A stretch of DNA of 64,000 nucleotides from Crambe crambe (Eukaryota; Porifera; Demospongiae; Poecilosclerida; Crambeidae). The stretch lies in assembly GCA_963924555.1 (NCBI GenBank), contig OZ004589.1, positions 558,001 to 622,000 of the forward strand. Reading direction: 5' to 3'. Below, piece after piece: positions 1 to 24,012 of this stretch; the first letter of the stretch is position 1; every line of letters begins with the position of its first letter. Under the pieces are notes generated by a model. The model saw only the letters and a list, made by a program, of their open reading frames with translations, was not told where the DNA came from and searched no databases. The position numbers and the translations under genes are program-made.

Positions 1-430
1 ATGCCTACAGCATGCAGTAATGCCTATAGTGCACCCTACACACAGTAATGCCTACAGCATGCAGTAATGCCTATAGTGCACCCTACACACAGTAATGCCT
101 ACAGCATGCAGTAATGCCTATAGTGCACCCTACACACAGTAATGCTTACAGCATGCAGTAATGCCTATAGTGCACCCTACACACAGTAATGCTTACAGCA
201 TGCAGTAATGCCTATAGTGCACCCTACACACAGTAATGCTTACAGCATGCAGTAATGCCTATAGTGCACCCTACACACAGTAATGCTTACAGCATGCAGT
301 AATGCCTATAGTGCACCCTACACACAGTAATGCTTACAGCATGCAGTAATGCCTATAGTGCACCCTACACACAGTAATGCTTACAGCATGCAGTAATGCC
401 TATAGTGCACCCTATACACAGTAATGCCTA
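1..430. repeat. 47-bp minisatellite, about nine copies
   Basis: A 47-base unit is repeated head to tail from the window edge, each copy carrying the words ATGCCTATAGTGCACCC and TACACACAGTAATGC. Copies differ by only one or two bases (for example TGCCTACAG versus TGCTTACAG), so the array is young. It lies just downstream of receptor copy 1. Single degenerate units of the same word recur downstream of copies 2 and 3 (about 12493-12550 and 26485-26530), so the array was amplified only in the copy 1 flank. It may extend left of the window. Confidence 0.95.
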
Positions 431-681
431 CAGATATGCAGAGTTCAAGATGGTGAGTTCACGTGTTTTATCAATGTTGAGTTGCACACCTTGAAATCAC
501 TCGATGATTTATAATTGATGAGGGGGTTGTTTAATAATCAGCTATACAGTGGCTCAGTATACAATACAGACAACTATATTATAAACATCTGTTAACACTG
601 TTGCTATGCAGAACATACAATGTGTAAGTCTTGAATCTATCTATAGTTTGCAGTAAAAGTCATTTTTCGAGTATCTACCTC

Positions 682-11031
<10,350 letters not shown>

Positions 11032-12800
11032 ACTGGCTGGCTGCCTGCAGACATTATATAAGGCATTAGTTAATGACCATGATCTCTCCAGGATAAAGAA
11101 AGCCTTTTCCCATTAGCTATATGAACTGGGGAATTCCTCCATGAAGGTGAATGTTTTATCGTAATAGCTGGTAAGATAGTTATCCACTAAATACCTTGAT
11201 CTATAATGTGGTGCTTGCCATACATGCAAGTTCAGTCTGTTGGACTAACAAAAATAGCAGCTAGCTAACACTATTTTCTGCAAGCAGTGCATGAAGAATT
11301 AGCCTATAGCTACATACTTATCCTTCATGGCAGTAACATGCTGAGGATCTCCCTTTTATGGATTTGCAATTGGGCTGAATAAATTTCCTGTTTCCCTAGC
11401 TAGTTAGCTACCTAACTTATGGTGGGCATAACTTCATAGCAAAATTGAATATGTACATGCATGTGCACGTTACAGTTTGATAGCTGAAATAACTAGCTAA
11501 TGCACCATTATGCTTAGTCTATACATACATCATTTCTCAACTTTTGATAGTAGCTAGCTAATTAGCTAGCTCTTTTTTTTTCCTGAGAAAAGTAAGAAGG
11601 TCTATCTGATGCAGACAACCACACCATTTATACACTTAAATTCACTTGATACGCACATAGCTATAGACATAGCTAAACAACAGCTTAGGCTGTGCGGTGC
11701 ATTAGCTAGTTATTTCAATCTCATGCAGCTATCAAACCGTATAACGTGCACATGCATGCATGTAGCTATTCGACACAAATCACATAAAAGGGTGCATGAC
11801 ATGCATGCATCAGCACACCTAGATAGCTATACATGTGAGATACATTTCTTCTTGAGGAGAGAGAAACTTTGTAACTCTGCGGAGCTTGTCAGGTCTAGTG
11901 AGGTGTTTCTCTTTCATAAGTAAAAGAGGATATACAGCTTAGGGTGGACTGGATGGATCATTGTTCAGGTCAAATTTAGCATACAAAGGGGGGAAGTAGC
12001 TAACTGCAAACAATATTGGAGCTAGCTAAATACACAATACTAAGAGCAATAACATCTTTGATAAGCACATGAAAGTGCTCTCTGTGTCTTTAATAAATTG
12101 GGAGTGGAGGTTGTCTGTTGACCCTTCCTGAAGGACGGAGGATCTGGACTGTACACAACATAGCTATCATGTACAGCTAGAAAATAGTTTTTATGGGTCA
12201 CAAAAAAAATGGTCGGGCATGGAGCAACTTATATTCAGGAATTTGGTTGATCATCATCAGTTTATTCATTCAGTTTGATGTGGTTTGTAGGGACATAATT
12301 ATGGTGGGTGTTAAATTGTTCACTCATTCAGACAATGTAGCTACACACAAGACTTGATCCTGTCCCAGGGTTAGAGATATAATTATCCATTATGATTATT
12401 ATAGTTATGTTCATAGTGTACAGTTAACTTAGCTATTGAAACTTAGTTCCATAATACAATGATAACTCCAATGATAGCATCATAGCTAGCTACAGTGCAG
12501 CCTACAGTGCAGCCTACATGCAGTGCAGCCTACAGAGTGCAGCCTATGGTAATACTCTACAGATATGCAGAGCTCACAGCCCACCAAGATAGTAAGTCCA
12601 TGTGTTTTATCAATGTTGAGTTGCACACCTTGAAACCACTCAATGATGCATGATTTAATAATCAGCTATACATGGCTACAATAATAAACACTGCATGGCT
12701 GTTAAGTATAAACAACTGTTCACACTAACTATACAGTATATAAGTCTTGAATCTATCTACAGTTTGCAGTAAAGTAAGTCATTTTTCGAGTATCTACCTC
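11032..12800. other. Spacer between receptor copies 1 and 2
   Basis: No intact gene is visible. The spacer holds noncoding sequence shared with 18660-18770, 20275-20420 and 35785-35950 (the word CTCCCTTTTATGGATTTGCA recurs in each), a worn FCHO last-exon copy (about 11840-12005), and the 3' flank of receptor copy 2, which aligns with 450-680 and 26540-26640. This makes it a duplication junction zone rather than a regulatory desert. Confidence 0.7.
11840..12005 (-). pseudogene. Decayed FCHO C-terminal exon copy
   Basis: The reverse strand resembles the penultimate FCHO exon (42754-42918): the CTTCTTGAGGAGAGAGA word, the AGCTTGTCAGGTCTAGTGAG word and the TTCAGGTCAAATTTAGC word appear in the same order. 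Deletions and frame breaks leave no usable reading frame. It is the oldest-looking of the four extra copies of this exon in the window. Confidence 0.75.
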
Positions 12801-15800
12801 TCAGGGTACGACAACCACTTCATACTGCCCCTCTTCTGTTCCTTTCACATCCACAACAGATGGCACTGAACTTTGACCTTGGGGGGTAACAGGAACATAG
12901 GCAGGGCATGTGGTGATTTCATAATCACCACCAGAGGCAGCTGGAAGGGAGGACTGTGCAGCTGGTTTTGATGGAGGGACTTGTGGGGGAGGATCTTTGC
13001 TGTACTGTTCTAGGTCCTCGTAGTTGTGTTGCTCTTCGGATATCGGGTTCAGCGCATTCAGTTGAACAGTTCCATCTCTATGAAATGACAACTAGTCATA
13101 ACATCATATTAAATTATAAATAACTTACTTGGTAGTCATCTCAATAGTATCACGACGATTCTTATGATGTAAAATAACGATGACAAGAATGATGATTGTT
13201 ATGGCAACAGCTATGGCAACGATGACCCCAATGGCAACCCCAACCACTACACCAGTGTAGTTTTGTGAGACAGATGTGGTGGAGCCTTCATTTTCTGTCA
13301 CAGTTGTAGTCATAGTGACAGTATTCCTGCATTCATTCTCATTGAAGGAGGTTATGGCTACAGAGCAAGAACTGTCTATGGTAAGTCGTTGCAGCTGTGC
13401 TGAAATGGAGGCACCAGAGGACAGCCATTGAGCGATGTCTTCAATTAAGTCAGGGACAGTAGCTTCCAGAGTTCCATGGAGTTCTGCTCGGTAAGTGACA
13501 GCATCAGGAGAGGAAGGAAAACATTGGAAGCCTTCATTTCTGATACGATCCATTGAGAAGTCACACCCACAACGAGAGGCAACATTTCGACTAATGGCAC
13601 TGACTATGTCTCTATTCTTGCTTAAAGGATTATCAGCCTATTAGTGATGGACACATCAAACTGAAATGATAATTATAATATGTACTTTACCTTCCAGTCT
13701 TGGCAATTTGCTATTCCTATCAATCGTAGCTGAAAAGGAGAAGCTGAAGAAAAAAAATTAATTTATTGCAAGTTATAGTCACACAAGTTCTTCTTACTTT
13801 CCACAGTGACTGTATGTGTGGCTGATACAGTCACTGGACGAAGATGAAGCACATTGATTGGACGAACAGTCACGGAGCAAGTGTAGTCTCCATTGTCCCC
13901 CCTTGTCCCATCCAGGGAGGTGAACACCAGATTACTCTGGTAGAGAAGTGGTCCCGCCACTACTGTTCGATCAACACTCACTCGACTGTTTGAAGTGAGG
14001 ACAGAACCTGACTTGCTCCACTGAGAGGAGACTCTAACTCTATACTCCATGGGCATTTGGAGCTGAATGCGGCAGGTCAGGTTGAGTTGGAGACCAGAGA
14101 AGTAGTGTGAATTGATGGGAGAACCAGTAATGGTGACATTGGGTGAAGGACTGGAAACACTGCGTACAATGATTGCTTCAGAGTCTGCATCAAAAGAAAA
14201 GAGAGTAAAGATTGCAAACTATTGTAACTATAATCATTAGAGACCTGGTCCACTTCTAAGACCATCAGAGGTCAGAGTACCAACAATAACTATGTAGTCT
14301 GTGGCAGGATTAGTATCAGTAAATGTGGTACTGTTCTGATCCCCTGGTACTGTCCTGGTGAGTGTCCCCGTCTGTCTCTTCCGGGAACCACCTGGCGTCA
14401 ATGTCACTGTGTAATTGATGAACCCCTTAGCCTTCACAAGGGTCAAAGGTTCCCAGGTAACTGTCAAGACTTTAACATTGTCTATAGATCGTGTGATGTT
14501 GACCTTCCCAGGAGCAACAGCAGGAACTGTGTACATGCATGAGTGGTAGATAAAATACTCTCTTGGGGCAGTCAATAGTGCACCTCACCTCCTTCAGCAG
14601 TAAAACACACTTTATTGGTGATGAGACCACATCCAGCTGGGTTACGAGGCCTCACTGATACATTGTATGGAATACCCATTGCTGCAATATTACAAGAATA
14701 CATCACTACAATGAGTCAGAGTTAATGGTACACTCACCAACCCCTGAGTCTACAACAGCCCTCAACAATGCAGGGGGGCCTGATTTGACATTCTTAGTGA
14801 AAGGTGGAGTGAGAGGTCTTGTGATGACTCGTTTGACAGCAGATTCAGGTTGAACATACTCTGTGACCTCCACTACAAAATCAATGACACTATCAGCATA
14901 GAGGGAGGGAGGTGTCCAGTTGAAGGAGAGAACACTGCCATCAGAGGAAGGACACATCAACCCTGTCACCTGACCAGGTTCTGCAAGTATAATGATAATA
15001 ATGGCAAAGTAGATAGTGATAACTTTTGTACCATTGGGAGATAGTGTGAAGGAGATGGAGTTACAGAGGTTCACCACACCAGTCTCAGGGATATTCACGC
15101 AGACATAAAGTGTGCATCTTCCTGTATTGTTCTCAAAGTTTCCAACATGTAAGGATCCTTGATTAACTGTGTAGTCACCAGTAGAGGTCGTAATATTTCG
15201 ACCAGAAGGAACTTGCCAGGTGTAACTGAATGTGGGATTATCACTAGTGCTGGGAGTGAGAGTGACATTGCCGATTAAGGTAACCACTTCATTCATTCCG
15301 CATTCACCAGTGAGAATTGATCTAGTAATCACCAGATGAGGGTAATGAACTGTGATGTTGAGTGAGGCTTGTCCACGTAGGAAGACATTGGACTCAGGTA
15401 CATTCATACTGGCCATGCAGGAGTACTGGCCTCCATGCCTGGTGTGGAGGGGGTCAAAGGTGAGGGACAGGTTGTTGGAAGACCTGGAAACTGTCACATC
15501 CACTAGAGTCTCATTCCCAATGATACTTCCATTAGGTGCTGTCCACTGAATCAGGAGTGGGGACCTGAGATCTTGTTCCAAGGTCACAGTACAGGTGAGG
15601 GTGTGGTTGACTCCAGCAGTGGATTCACCAGCAGACTCAATCCTCACCACAGGGGCACTGGGAACTGAGAATAGTACAGACACAGTTCACTATCAGTAAT
15701 GCTTCACTACATTGTGTACCATGTACACTTCAGTATACACTAGTACTTACTAAGAACATTAACATCAGTTCTTTGTTCTCCAGGATCACTGGGACGCAGT

Positions 15801-18800
15801 AAGTTTCGTGAATCACTGAGTGTGACTCTGCATGTGAAGTTGGTGTCAGTGGTGCTGAGGGGGGAGAGGGTGAGAGTGCTGGTGGAGGGGGAAGTAGGGG
15901 TGATGATGGTACGACCCCCAGACACTATTTCTCTGCCTTCTCTGTCCAGCCAAGTGTAGTTGTAGCGGATAACAGCAGGATTATCCACACCAGCACCCAA
16001 CATGGCAGAACAGGTAAGAATCACATTATCCACACCTCCAGCAAAGAGAGGACCAGATGGCACAGTAGTGGACACAGTAGGAGTTGAGACTGCAAGATGC
16101 ATAGTACAATAGTTCACTCCTGCACTAGCAGTAACAGTCACTATTAAACATACTCTCTATTATGAAAGTACTGTCTGTTGTGACTCTCACAGGATTAGAA
16201 AGAGCTGGGGACACAATGCTCCCTGAACATCTATATCGTTGCTGTAAAGATGTCCTCAGTGGATTAAACCGCAAAACAGCAGAAGAGACATTATCACTCC
16301 TTGAAACAGTCGCATCTTGTGTGAACTCCATGCTATTTGAGTCCAGCCATGCAGCAGTAGGCATGTTAGTCAGGCCAGAAATGACCTCAGATACAGTGCA
16401 GGTCAGGTTGAACTCTGACCCTGCCACTGGTTTCCCTGATCGGCTGATGGAGACAGAGATGGCATTCTCAGGAACTACATGACAATGATCAGATCTCAGT
16501 GAAGGTATTAGTAGCCATAGCTACACTAACATCATCACTTACCTCTTACAGTTAGTGGTAGTATCTGATTGAAAACCATTAGATTTCTTGTGACACTGCA
16601 TATGAACTCTGACCCATGGAGGTTGTCCCTTACTGGGTCCACTACATACATGAGCTGCTGTATTGATGTCCCAGAGACCAGCAGCACCTCCCCCTCCTTG
16701 GACACCCATTCTATTCTGTCAACGACACCAGAGTCACTGGAACAAGTGACCACTGCACGACTGCCCACAACAAAGGGATCATTAGATATTTCAATACCTG
16801 GACAGTAACACCATGTCATATAGTATATAAATCACTAATAAACCATACCATTGAATACTCGGGTCCTGCTGTTACTATTGCCAACTGCATCCCTGATAGT
16901 ACATGTAAAGCTCCCCACAAAGTTAGAGGAGTTTGAACTGGAGAGGGTGTGATGATAGGTAGATGATATTGCATTAGTAATGGTCTGAGCCTGAGAGAAG
17001 GTTGAACTGTCTCCTGTGATGAGTGACCCATCCTTCGTCCAAGTGACTGAGTCCACAGGTCCACCACTAGATATACATGTCAAGGTCCTTGAAGCACGAT
17101 CATAGTCAAGGTCAGTAATGGCAGGAACACCTGTAAATGGAAGGGCAATACTACATGCACATCACATGATGTATAGTCTGTACCTGCACCCACTCCAATG
17201 TACAGAGTTCTATTAGTGTCACTCCCATCAGGCACCTGACAGGTGTACAGTCCAGTGGGACCCATGGTACTAGTATTATGATTGAGGAGGACTGCACTGG
17301 GACCTCTACTTCTAGTGAAGCTCTCTGTGTCTGCATTAGGAGTATTGACACCTACCACTGGACTAGTCTGTCCAGGAAGGAACCACTCTCCTGTTGAACC
17401 ACCATCTACTCCTCTACAGCAGGTGGTGAGGTTAGTGAGACAGTGCAGAGCATTGTAGCCTTCTCCTATATCAGTCAAGGACACCACACTGTTGTTGGGG
17501 TACAACACACTGTTGCTGCGATAATCCCCTCTCAGGAAGAAACCAACAACTGCAAAATTATGATGGTAGCTATAACTTAGTAAATAATTAACAAGACTTA
17601 CCTTGTGGTACTGCAGTGACTCCTGTTATGACAGCTGCTGGTCCATGTAATGGATTATTTAAGTCGATATCATCATAGCGAGTATTAACTGCAAATATGT
17701 AGTTTGTCCTTGGAATGAGGCGATTAGCAGTGAACATTCTAGTCCTGTGATCTCTATCCCTGTTTCTAGTCACATTATCAGAGGTGGTCCTAGTGACTAT
17801 TTGGTATCCAGTGATCCTATCCACATTCCTGTCAAGACATGGGATCTCCCCCCATGAGAGGGAGATACTAGTGGGAGAGGTGGAGGAGACCATCAGATCA
17901 ACCGGAGGAGCAGAGGGAGCTGCAGTGTACAGTACATGACACTTGTGCACTAGCTGCATATCATGATGGATGTATCCTACCTGCTATTGCAGTCCTTGCA
18001 GTGGTGGTGGCAGATGGACTACTCCCTGCTCCATTCATGGCTGTGATGGAAATAGTAAAGTCACTGTTCTCCTCCAGTCCTGTCAGAGTGTACTCTCTGG
18101 AGGAACCATTCACTGGTGGAGCAGGTACATTATTGACTGGGGCTCTGCAGCCTCTGATAGTGAATGAGTATGAGATTTGGTAGGAGTCCACCACATCCCC
18201 TGGAGACTGGCTCCATGTTAAGGTGATGGAAGTAGACTGGGGAGAAGTGGTCAGGACAGCAGGAGAAGAGGGAGGACCTGAATAATGGAACAATGATAAT
18301 CAATCTGCTTATATGAGAAGATTCATGGAACTTCCAGGATGGTTGAAGAATGTAGCTATGTGTGAAGAATCATGAATGTTACAACCCTATTGAGAAATTG
18401 TATTACTCATGCAATTTTGATCTCATATGTGTCCACTGTGCAACTGAAAATGATCTTTACTATTTATCTCAGTGTAAAAATTATCAAGAAAGAGGAAAAG
18501 TTCAAATAAAGTGTTCTCAGATTGAACTTGCATGGTTGTACTTTCATACTTTCACTTGTCCTTTGATTATTATTTTATCCTTGAATACGGATCATTATAG
18601 TGAATAATGGTAACTAATAATAACCTCCCTCCCGCAAGCCTGTAGGGGACAGGAAACAAGTATTATATTAATGGTGGCCTAATCATACTGGCTGGCTGCC
18701 TGCAGACATTACATAAGGCATTGGTTAATGACCATGATTTCCAAGGTCCTTTTCCCATTAACTACATGAACATTGTGAAATACCTCAGGAATGCCTCCTA

Positions 18801-21800
18801 GCCTCGAACCAAACCTCTTCTTTTTTTTTCTTTTTCTTTTTTTGGGGGGGGATGGGGATAATTAATAAACGTTCATGCGATGTCGAGAAGTGCTAGATAT
18901 CTCATGCATGATGCCGAGAATGCTTAGATTCTCCATAGTCTGGCGTCACCAGCCCAGAAAAAGAAGAAAAGCTGGGCTGGCGATGCCAGACTAGATCCTC
19001 CAGGGCATCAGAAGTAACAAGGGCTTCAGGAGCACAGAAGAGAAGGCTATTTGATCTAAGACTGGCAGATGTAGCGAGGTAGTACTGGCCAAAACATTGT
19101 TGGTTGATCATCAGAGCAATCTACATCTATGATCAGAGCAACTAGTGGAGAGGCAACCAGTACTGCACTACGCTTCACCAGCATCATCATGAAGGGGAGA
19201 GTCTGGTAGAACAGATCTTTCTATAACCAGTTTGGACATCCTTCCCATCGTAGACTCCCTTGACAGCAGTGTGTGTTGTTCCTTCTTCAGAAATGCCAAG
19301 TTTCTCTCCAAGGAGAAATGAAGAGCAGCAGCAAAGGAGCACGAGTAAAACTATAGCTAGCATGCAGCCATTGTACTAGACTAGTTGTGCAACCGCGCCC
19401 ATTAATTATGACGATCGTGTAGCGGAAATATTTCTGGGAAAAACTGGCGCAGTGGATACCAGGCTCTCTTTCCCCCCCCCCCCCCCCCCCCCCCCTGCCC
19501 CCCAAAAAGGAAGGCAATTAATGCCTTCATGATTGAAGGTGAATGTTTGTAAGAGAGTAGCTATAATTATTATCCACAGATGTGGTGCTTGCCATACATG
19601 CAAATTCAGTCTGACTACTCTACTCATCCAAAATAGCAAACTATAGTAGCTAACCCATCCTTAGTGCTGGTCACATGACTTGTGACCAATCAGATCCTCT
19701 GAAAAGTGTACTTTAAATCTCATAAAGCACACTTTTATGTGCACTAAATGTTTAGTGCACACTTGGGGAACTGTGCTGAAGGTACATAGGAGCCTAGTGG
19801 AAGATCCACTAGGACTATGACCTTCCAGCCTCAGTCCCTAGTGCTTACAGTAAGTACATGTCTTAATATTTTCTTTTATAGACTTTAGCATTTCACTTAT
19901 TACATTGGGTTTCAAACAGGAAAACCTCAGGAATTTACCTCGTTTATTTTTTTGAATATCATTAAATTAGAGCATTCTTACTGAACCAAAGTATGTCAGA
20001 GCTTGCTAGGTACTAGGGCTAGGGTTGTGTAAGGACCAACTGGAATTTGATTGGTCACAAGTCATGTGATCAGCACTAAAATGTTTAAATCACTCTATTC
20101 TAGCTCCATGTGTTTTAATGCATGGTGCACTCGAATGATGCTATAATGCTCTCGGTGATGTAATGCACTCGCCTTCGGCTCGTGCATTACATTCACCTCA
20201 AGCATTATAGCATCATTCTCGTGCAGGTGCATTAAAACACTTAGAGCTAGAAAAGAGTGAACTAAATATTACTTCATGCAGTGACATGCTGAGGATCTCC
20301 CTTTTATGGATTTGCAATTGGGCTGAACAAATTTCCTGTTTCCCTAGCTAGTTAGCTAGCTACCTAAACCCATGGTGGACATAATTTCATCGTGAAATTG
20401 AATATGTACACATGGCATAGCTATAGCTGCAGGAGATTAATGCATCATTATGCTATAATACCGTAGACTTGGGTTAATAAGCACATGCGCTTATCACTCT
20501 AGATGACAAGGTTTATGCGCCTAATAAACAATATGCGCCTAATTCTCTTAACCACACCCACATGTTATCGCCCATTTTATGCTAACCTCGTGGCCGTTTA
20601 TAAAATACTACCGTAGTAGACTAAGTATGGCTGTTGGCAGCAGCCTCCATCTCGCCTGTAGCGACAACTTAAGTTCAAGCACGAGTGTGCGGTAAAGCGC
20701 ATGCGCTAATTATGACATGCAGGAAGGAAAGCGTGCGCTAGCAAAATTCAGGAATAAAGCATGCGCTTCTTATCAAATCTGCGCTTATTAACCCGAGTCT
20801 ACGGTAGCTACATAGCTACATCATTTCTCATCTTACGTAGATGGTAGCTAATTAGTTATTACAACTCTGTTGGTTTTTTTTAGATATTTCAATACCTGGA
20901 CAGTAACACCATGTCATAAAGTATATAAATCACTAATACACACAATAAGCTATGTAGCTATGTACAGTATAAAAATTCACCATAGCAACTGAGTCCATTT
21001 CCTGTGTATCCAAGGTAACATGTACAGATGAAGCTCCCAGGAGTGTTGATACATACAGCATTATAGTCACATTTGTTAGTGGTAGCACTGGCACACTCAT
21101 CAATATCTAATTTTATGAATTGTATAGGTAGTTGGGAAGAGTAAAGTAGCTAGCAGGATTCTCCTTTGATTCATACCTTCACAAGTGGTTCCATTTCCAG
21201 TGTATCCTTGGTTACATGTACAGGTGAAGTTCCCAGGAGTGTTGGTACATGCAGCATTAGAGTCACAGTTGTTAGTGTTAGCATTAGCACACTCATCAAT
21301 ATCTGATAGGAGATAATTTGTAGTTGCATTGCACATAATAGCTTTGACCATTTAAAGGCAAACAATAAAGCAACAACAAATTACATGATATGTAGCTAAT
21401 GGGAACTGTTTCCCTTTAAGCACATTACATACTCAGGAATGGAATCACACTCACCTAGTGTTATAGTTGCATTATGATTCATCATATTGTTCATATCAGG
21501 CACCACACAGGTGTAGGTTCCAAGTGGTGTCATGGCATTATTCTTGCGATTCAGACGAACTTGATGAGTCCAACCAGTCCTAGTGAAGTCACTCATCATA
21601 CTGTCACCAAAACGAGGGACTATGGTACCATTAGGGAAGTACCACTCCCCCAGAGAACCTCCATTAGGATTATTACGCCCTCTACAGCAGTGAGTGTTGA
21701 CATTGGAAGTGTTGCACACAAGAGAAGATCCAGGATCAGGATTAACCCATACACCAATCCCAATCCCAATATCAGTGATGAGTACAGTGTCACTAGGGAG

Positions 21801-21994
21801 ATACACAACACCATTCAAGGTGAAGTACAGTCCTGTGCTGGGAACTGTAGGACATAAAATATGATGAGAGTTGTGTAGCTGCAATGTAGCTTTATATTTC
21901 TTGGCATAACTTATTGATACCAACCTTTGTTTTGAGCACTTGTGACACTCCATCTCAATATCACTGTGAGTATAAAGAGCTTCATCCTAAACAT
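12801..21994 (-). CDS. Receptor copy 2: Ig/EGF/FN3 single-pass membrane receptor
   Basis: A paralogue of copy 1. The signal exon (21925-21994) starts M-F-R-M-K-L-F and ends in phase 1. It is followed by a Cys-Cys type Ig (21455-21844), two EGF exons (21177-21302, 20981-21106), a 2.7-kb intron full of repeats, two FN3 exons (about 17981-18279 and 17602-17912), five Ig exons (17184-17520 down to 15751-16138), a double-Ig exon (about 15033-15664), FN3 exons (14740-14980, 14590-14682, 14249-14531), one Ig (13800-14187), the NC..WK exon (about 13693-13744), a membrane-proximal plus helix exon (13129-13636) and the tail (12801 to about 13077). The tail repeats YEDL, YEIT, YVPV and YEVV. All visible exons are open. 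It has only two EGF modules against five in copy 1 and seven in copy 3. A receptor role is inferred. Confidence 0.78.
19661..20079. mobile_element. Inverted-repeat element, 33-bp termini
   Basis: The left end TTAGTGCTGGTCACATGACT is mirrored at the right end, which finishes in AGTCATGTGATCAGCACTAA. The inverted match runs about 33 bases with one mismatch and includes GACCAATCA. It is about 419 bases long and non-coding, so it is a MITE-type element. Confidence 0.85.
20100..20250. mobile_element. Foldback element (near-full hairpin)
   Basis: The two halves are near reverse complements: GTGTTTTAATGCA and AATGATGCTATAATGCT on the left face AGCATTATAGCATCATT and TGCATTAAAACAC on the right. The loop lies around CTCGCCTTCGGCTCG. 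It is about 150 bases with no coding capacity. Confidence 0.85.
20459..20806. mobile_element. Inverted-repeat element with TACCGTAGACT termini
   Basis: The ends are TACCGTAGACTTGGGTTAAT and, inverted, ATTAACCCGAGTCTACGGTA, so about 25 bases of terminal repeat bounded by TA. The interior repeats the words ATGCGCTTAT and ATGCGCCTAAT several times near both ends, as many MITEs do. No transposase is present. Confidence 0.85.
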
Positions 21995-23360
21995 GAAGAG
22001 TTTATGAATGATTATAAATCATACTGTACTTAGAGTCATGGCGGCGCCGACCCTTTACCTCCTTTTTTTATTGCGTAAGGTAAAGGGGTGACTTGGGACA
22101 CAGGGTGACTTGGGACACAGGGTAACTTGGGACGGTGGAGTTTTATTTCAATCTTGCTTCGAGATTACTAAGAGTTTCAAGATCTTATTTTGCACACATA
22201 AACATTTATGCTTTGTCTCTCTCTGAAGCCAGTCTAGTGTTTTGGTTACTCTGTTGGTAAAAAGCAGCCCTAAACACTCTGCTGATTTTACAAGACCGCA
22301 AGAAAAAACTTAATAAACTAACTTCAAACTTACTGAACTGATTTATCAATATTCTACTCACTGAGATAATGCTGCATAATGATCTCTGTGTTTTTAAAAA
22401 AGTGATCAGTCGGCAAAATATGCATAGCACACTCTCTTTCCTTGACAGACTGAACTTGCAAATATGATAAGTACCCTATAGCTGCATACATTTCAAGATC
22501 AAGGTATGCAGTGAATAACTAACCTAGCTAAGTGTATGACTGATGGATTATTTTTGCCGGGGAAAAAAATTCTTTCATTCTTGGATAAGGTAGATTGGGG
22601 TAACTTGGGACACTCTTACTACAAATGATGATATCTCTGCAACCGCTTTAGCTATAAACAAGCTTTAAGTTGCAAGAGATAGAGTAACCTTTCTAGTCCC
22701 AGGCTGAGCTAAAGATGATTGGTATTGCTTACTAATTAATTGGCTACAATTCGCCAATGTGTAGTATGTGGAAATCCCCTTTCAGGATAACTTGGGACAC
22801 TGCATGTCCATGCAATTTTGACAAAGCTTAAACAGACTATATAGCTAGCTAGCTAGTAACTATCTCTCTCTTAATATGGATTTGCAATTGGTGAATGAAT
22901 TTCCTGTTTTCTCATTGTTTATTACAGCCAACCCATGTGGTAGCGTGGGTGTTCTGTTAGCCTAGACCCTTAGGATTAGACTGTACATACATGAACACAG
23001 ATGATTGGAAAATTTGGTTGGGCAGTACATGTGTTATATTTGCACATGTGCATAAACTGCCCAAAGTATATTTAGTTATACACCCACATAGAATTTCTTA
23101 TGGCAATCCATTCAGGACAATGGTTTATGACCATACACTGCAATTACATAGCTACCTCTACATTTCTTTTCCAAGAGCAAGAAAGCATATTTGATACACA
23201 TCCAGGACAATGGATTACCAGACTTGTGCTTGCTTTAATATATCATTGCACTTTAAAATAATACATACTGTCATAATTATAAATAATATACTAATGAAAC
23301 AGCAGCAATAAATAAACAAACAAAAACATACTATGTACCAAGTTACGATCTGCACAGTAC
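21995..23360. other. Spacer upstream of receptor copy 2
   Basis: No gene is supported. Three close copies of a GGTGACTTGGGACAC-like word lie at about 22086-22135, with further copies near 22606 and 22785. The stretch 22870-23360 matches the noncoding blocks at 24060-24590 and 42180-42660 (shared word GAATTTCCTGTTTTCTCATT or close variants), which is the downstream flank of the FCHO gene copied along with it. Confidence 0.65.
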
Positions 23361-24012
23361 AGCTATTGCACCTTAGGCTCTGCAGTATACTTCCCATTAT
23401 ATAGCATGATACATAGGATGATCATTACCTGCATACCTGAGCATAATACATATCATTACCTACATACCTGAGATGCATTTCTTCTTGAGGAGAGAGACTC
23501 TGTATGCGGAGCTTGTCAGGTCTAGTGAGAGGTTAGAGAGTGTTTCTCCTTCACAAGTGAAAGAGGCTACAGCTGAGGACGGACTGGACGGGCCATTGTT
23601 CAGATCAAATTTAGCGTGCAGGGGGGAAGCAGCTGCAAACAGAGGGAGAGTATTCACAATACTAGCTAAGAACAATAACAGAAAATGACCATGTACTTTG
23701 CACTCTGATATGATTGTGAAAGCATGCATGCATATATACATTCTAACAATAACACTCCATCCAAGAGTAGTTTAAATGTATATGCTTGGACTGAGCTCTG
23801 TTGTTAAATCTAGTACATAATGCTGTGATTCATAGATATGTACATACATAATTATATTTGATTACCTGGGTTATCTGGTGGAGGGATGTCTCCTATTGTG
23901 ATTGCTCTCATTGGACCACTTCAGTTCCCACAGGTTTAGTGAGAGCATTCTTCACACCGGTTCCATTGACAAGAATGTAAATGGAGACACCACTGAGGGT
24001 GGGTTATTTTCT
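23361..24012 (-). pseudogene. Partial FCHO 3'-end copy (last exons)
   Basis: The reverse strand repeats the end of FCHO: the stop-containing terminal exon (about 23365-23397, its acceptor now changed), the exon encoding A-A-S-P-L-H-A-K-F through L-L-K-K-K-C (about 23473-23632), and part of the exon upstream (about 23870-24010), which carries insertions and stops abruptly in unrelated sequence. It lacks everything upstream and looks like a nonfunctional remnant. Confidence 0.8.

Larger units (their letters stand above)
18280..20980. other. Repeat-filled intron of receptor copy 2
   Basis: This 2.7-kb intron separates EGF from FN3 exons. It contains a block similar to 11025-11180 (about 18665-18770), a poly-C tract (about 19473-19495) next to sequence matching 35510-35620, three inverted-repeat elements (listed separately), sequence shared with 35785-36050, and a scrap of an Ig exon edge at about 20884-20940. 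Small open frames here have no support as genes. Confidence 0.7.

Noticed and set aside
1-430. CRISPR-like array
   Set aside because: The 47-base units are contiguous with no unique spacers, in an animal-type genome; this is a minisatellite.
19287-19639. Gly-rich minus-strand frames
   Set aside because: They come from the poly-C tract and repeat flanks shared with 35540-35790.
22206-22430. Minus-strand frame of 74 codons
   Set aside because: Composition is not protein-like, no splice partner or homology is seen, and the region is AT-rich spacer.
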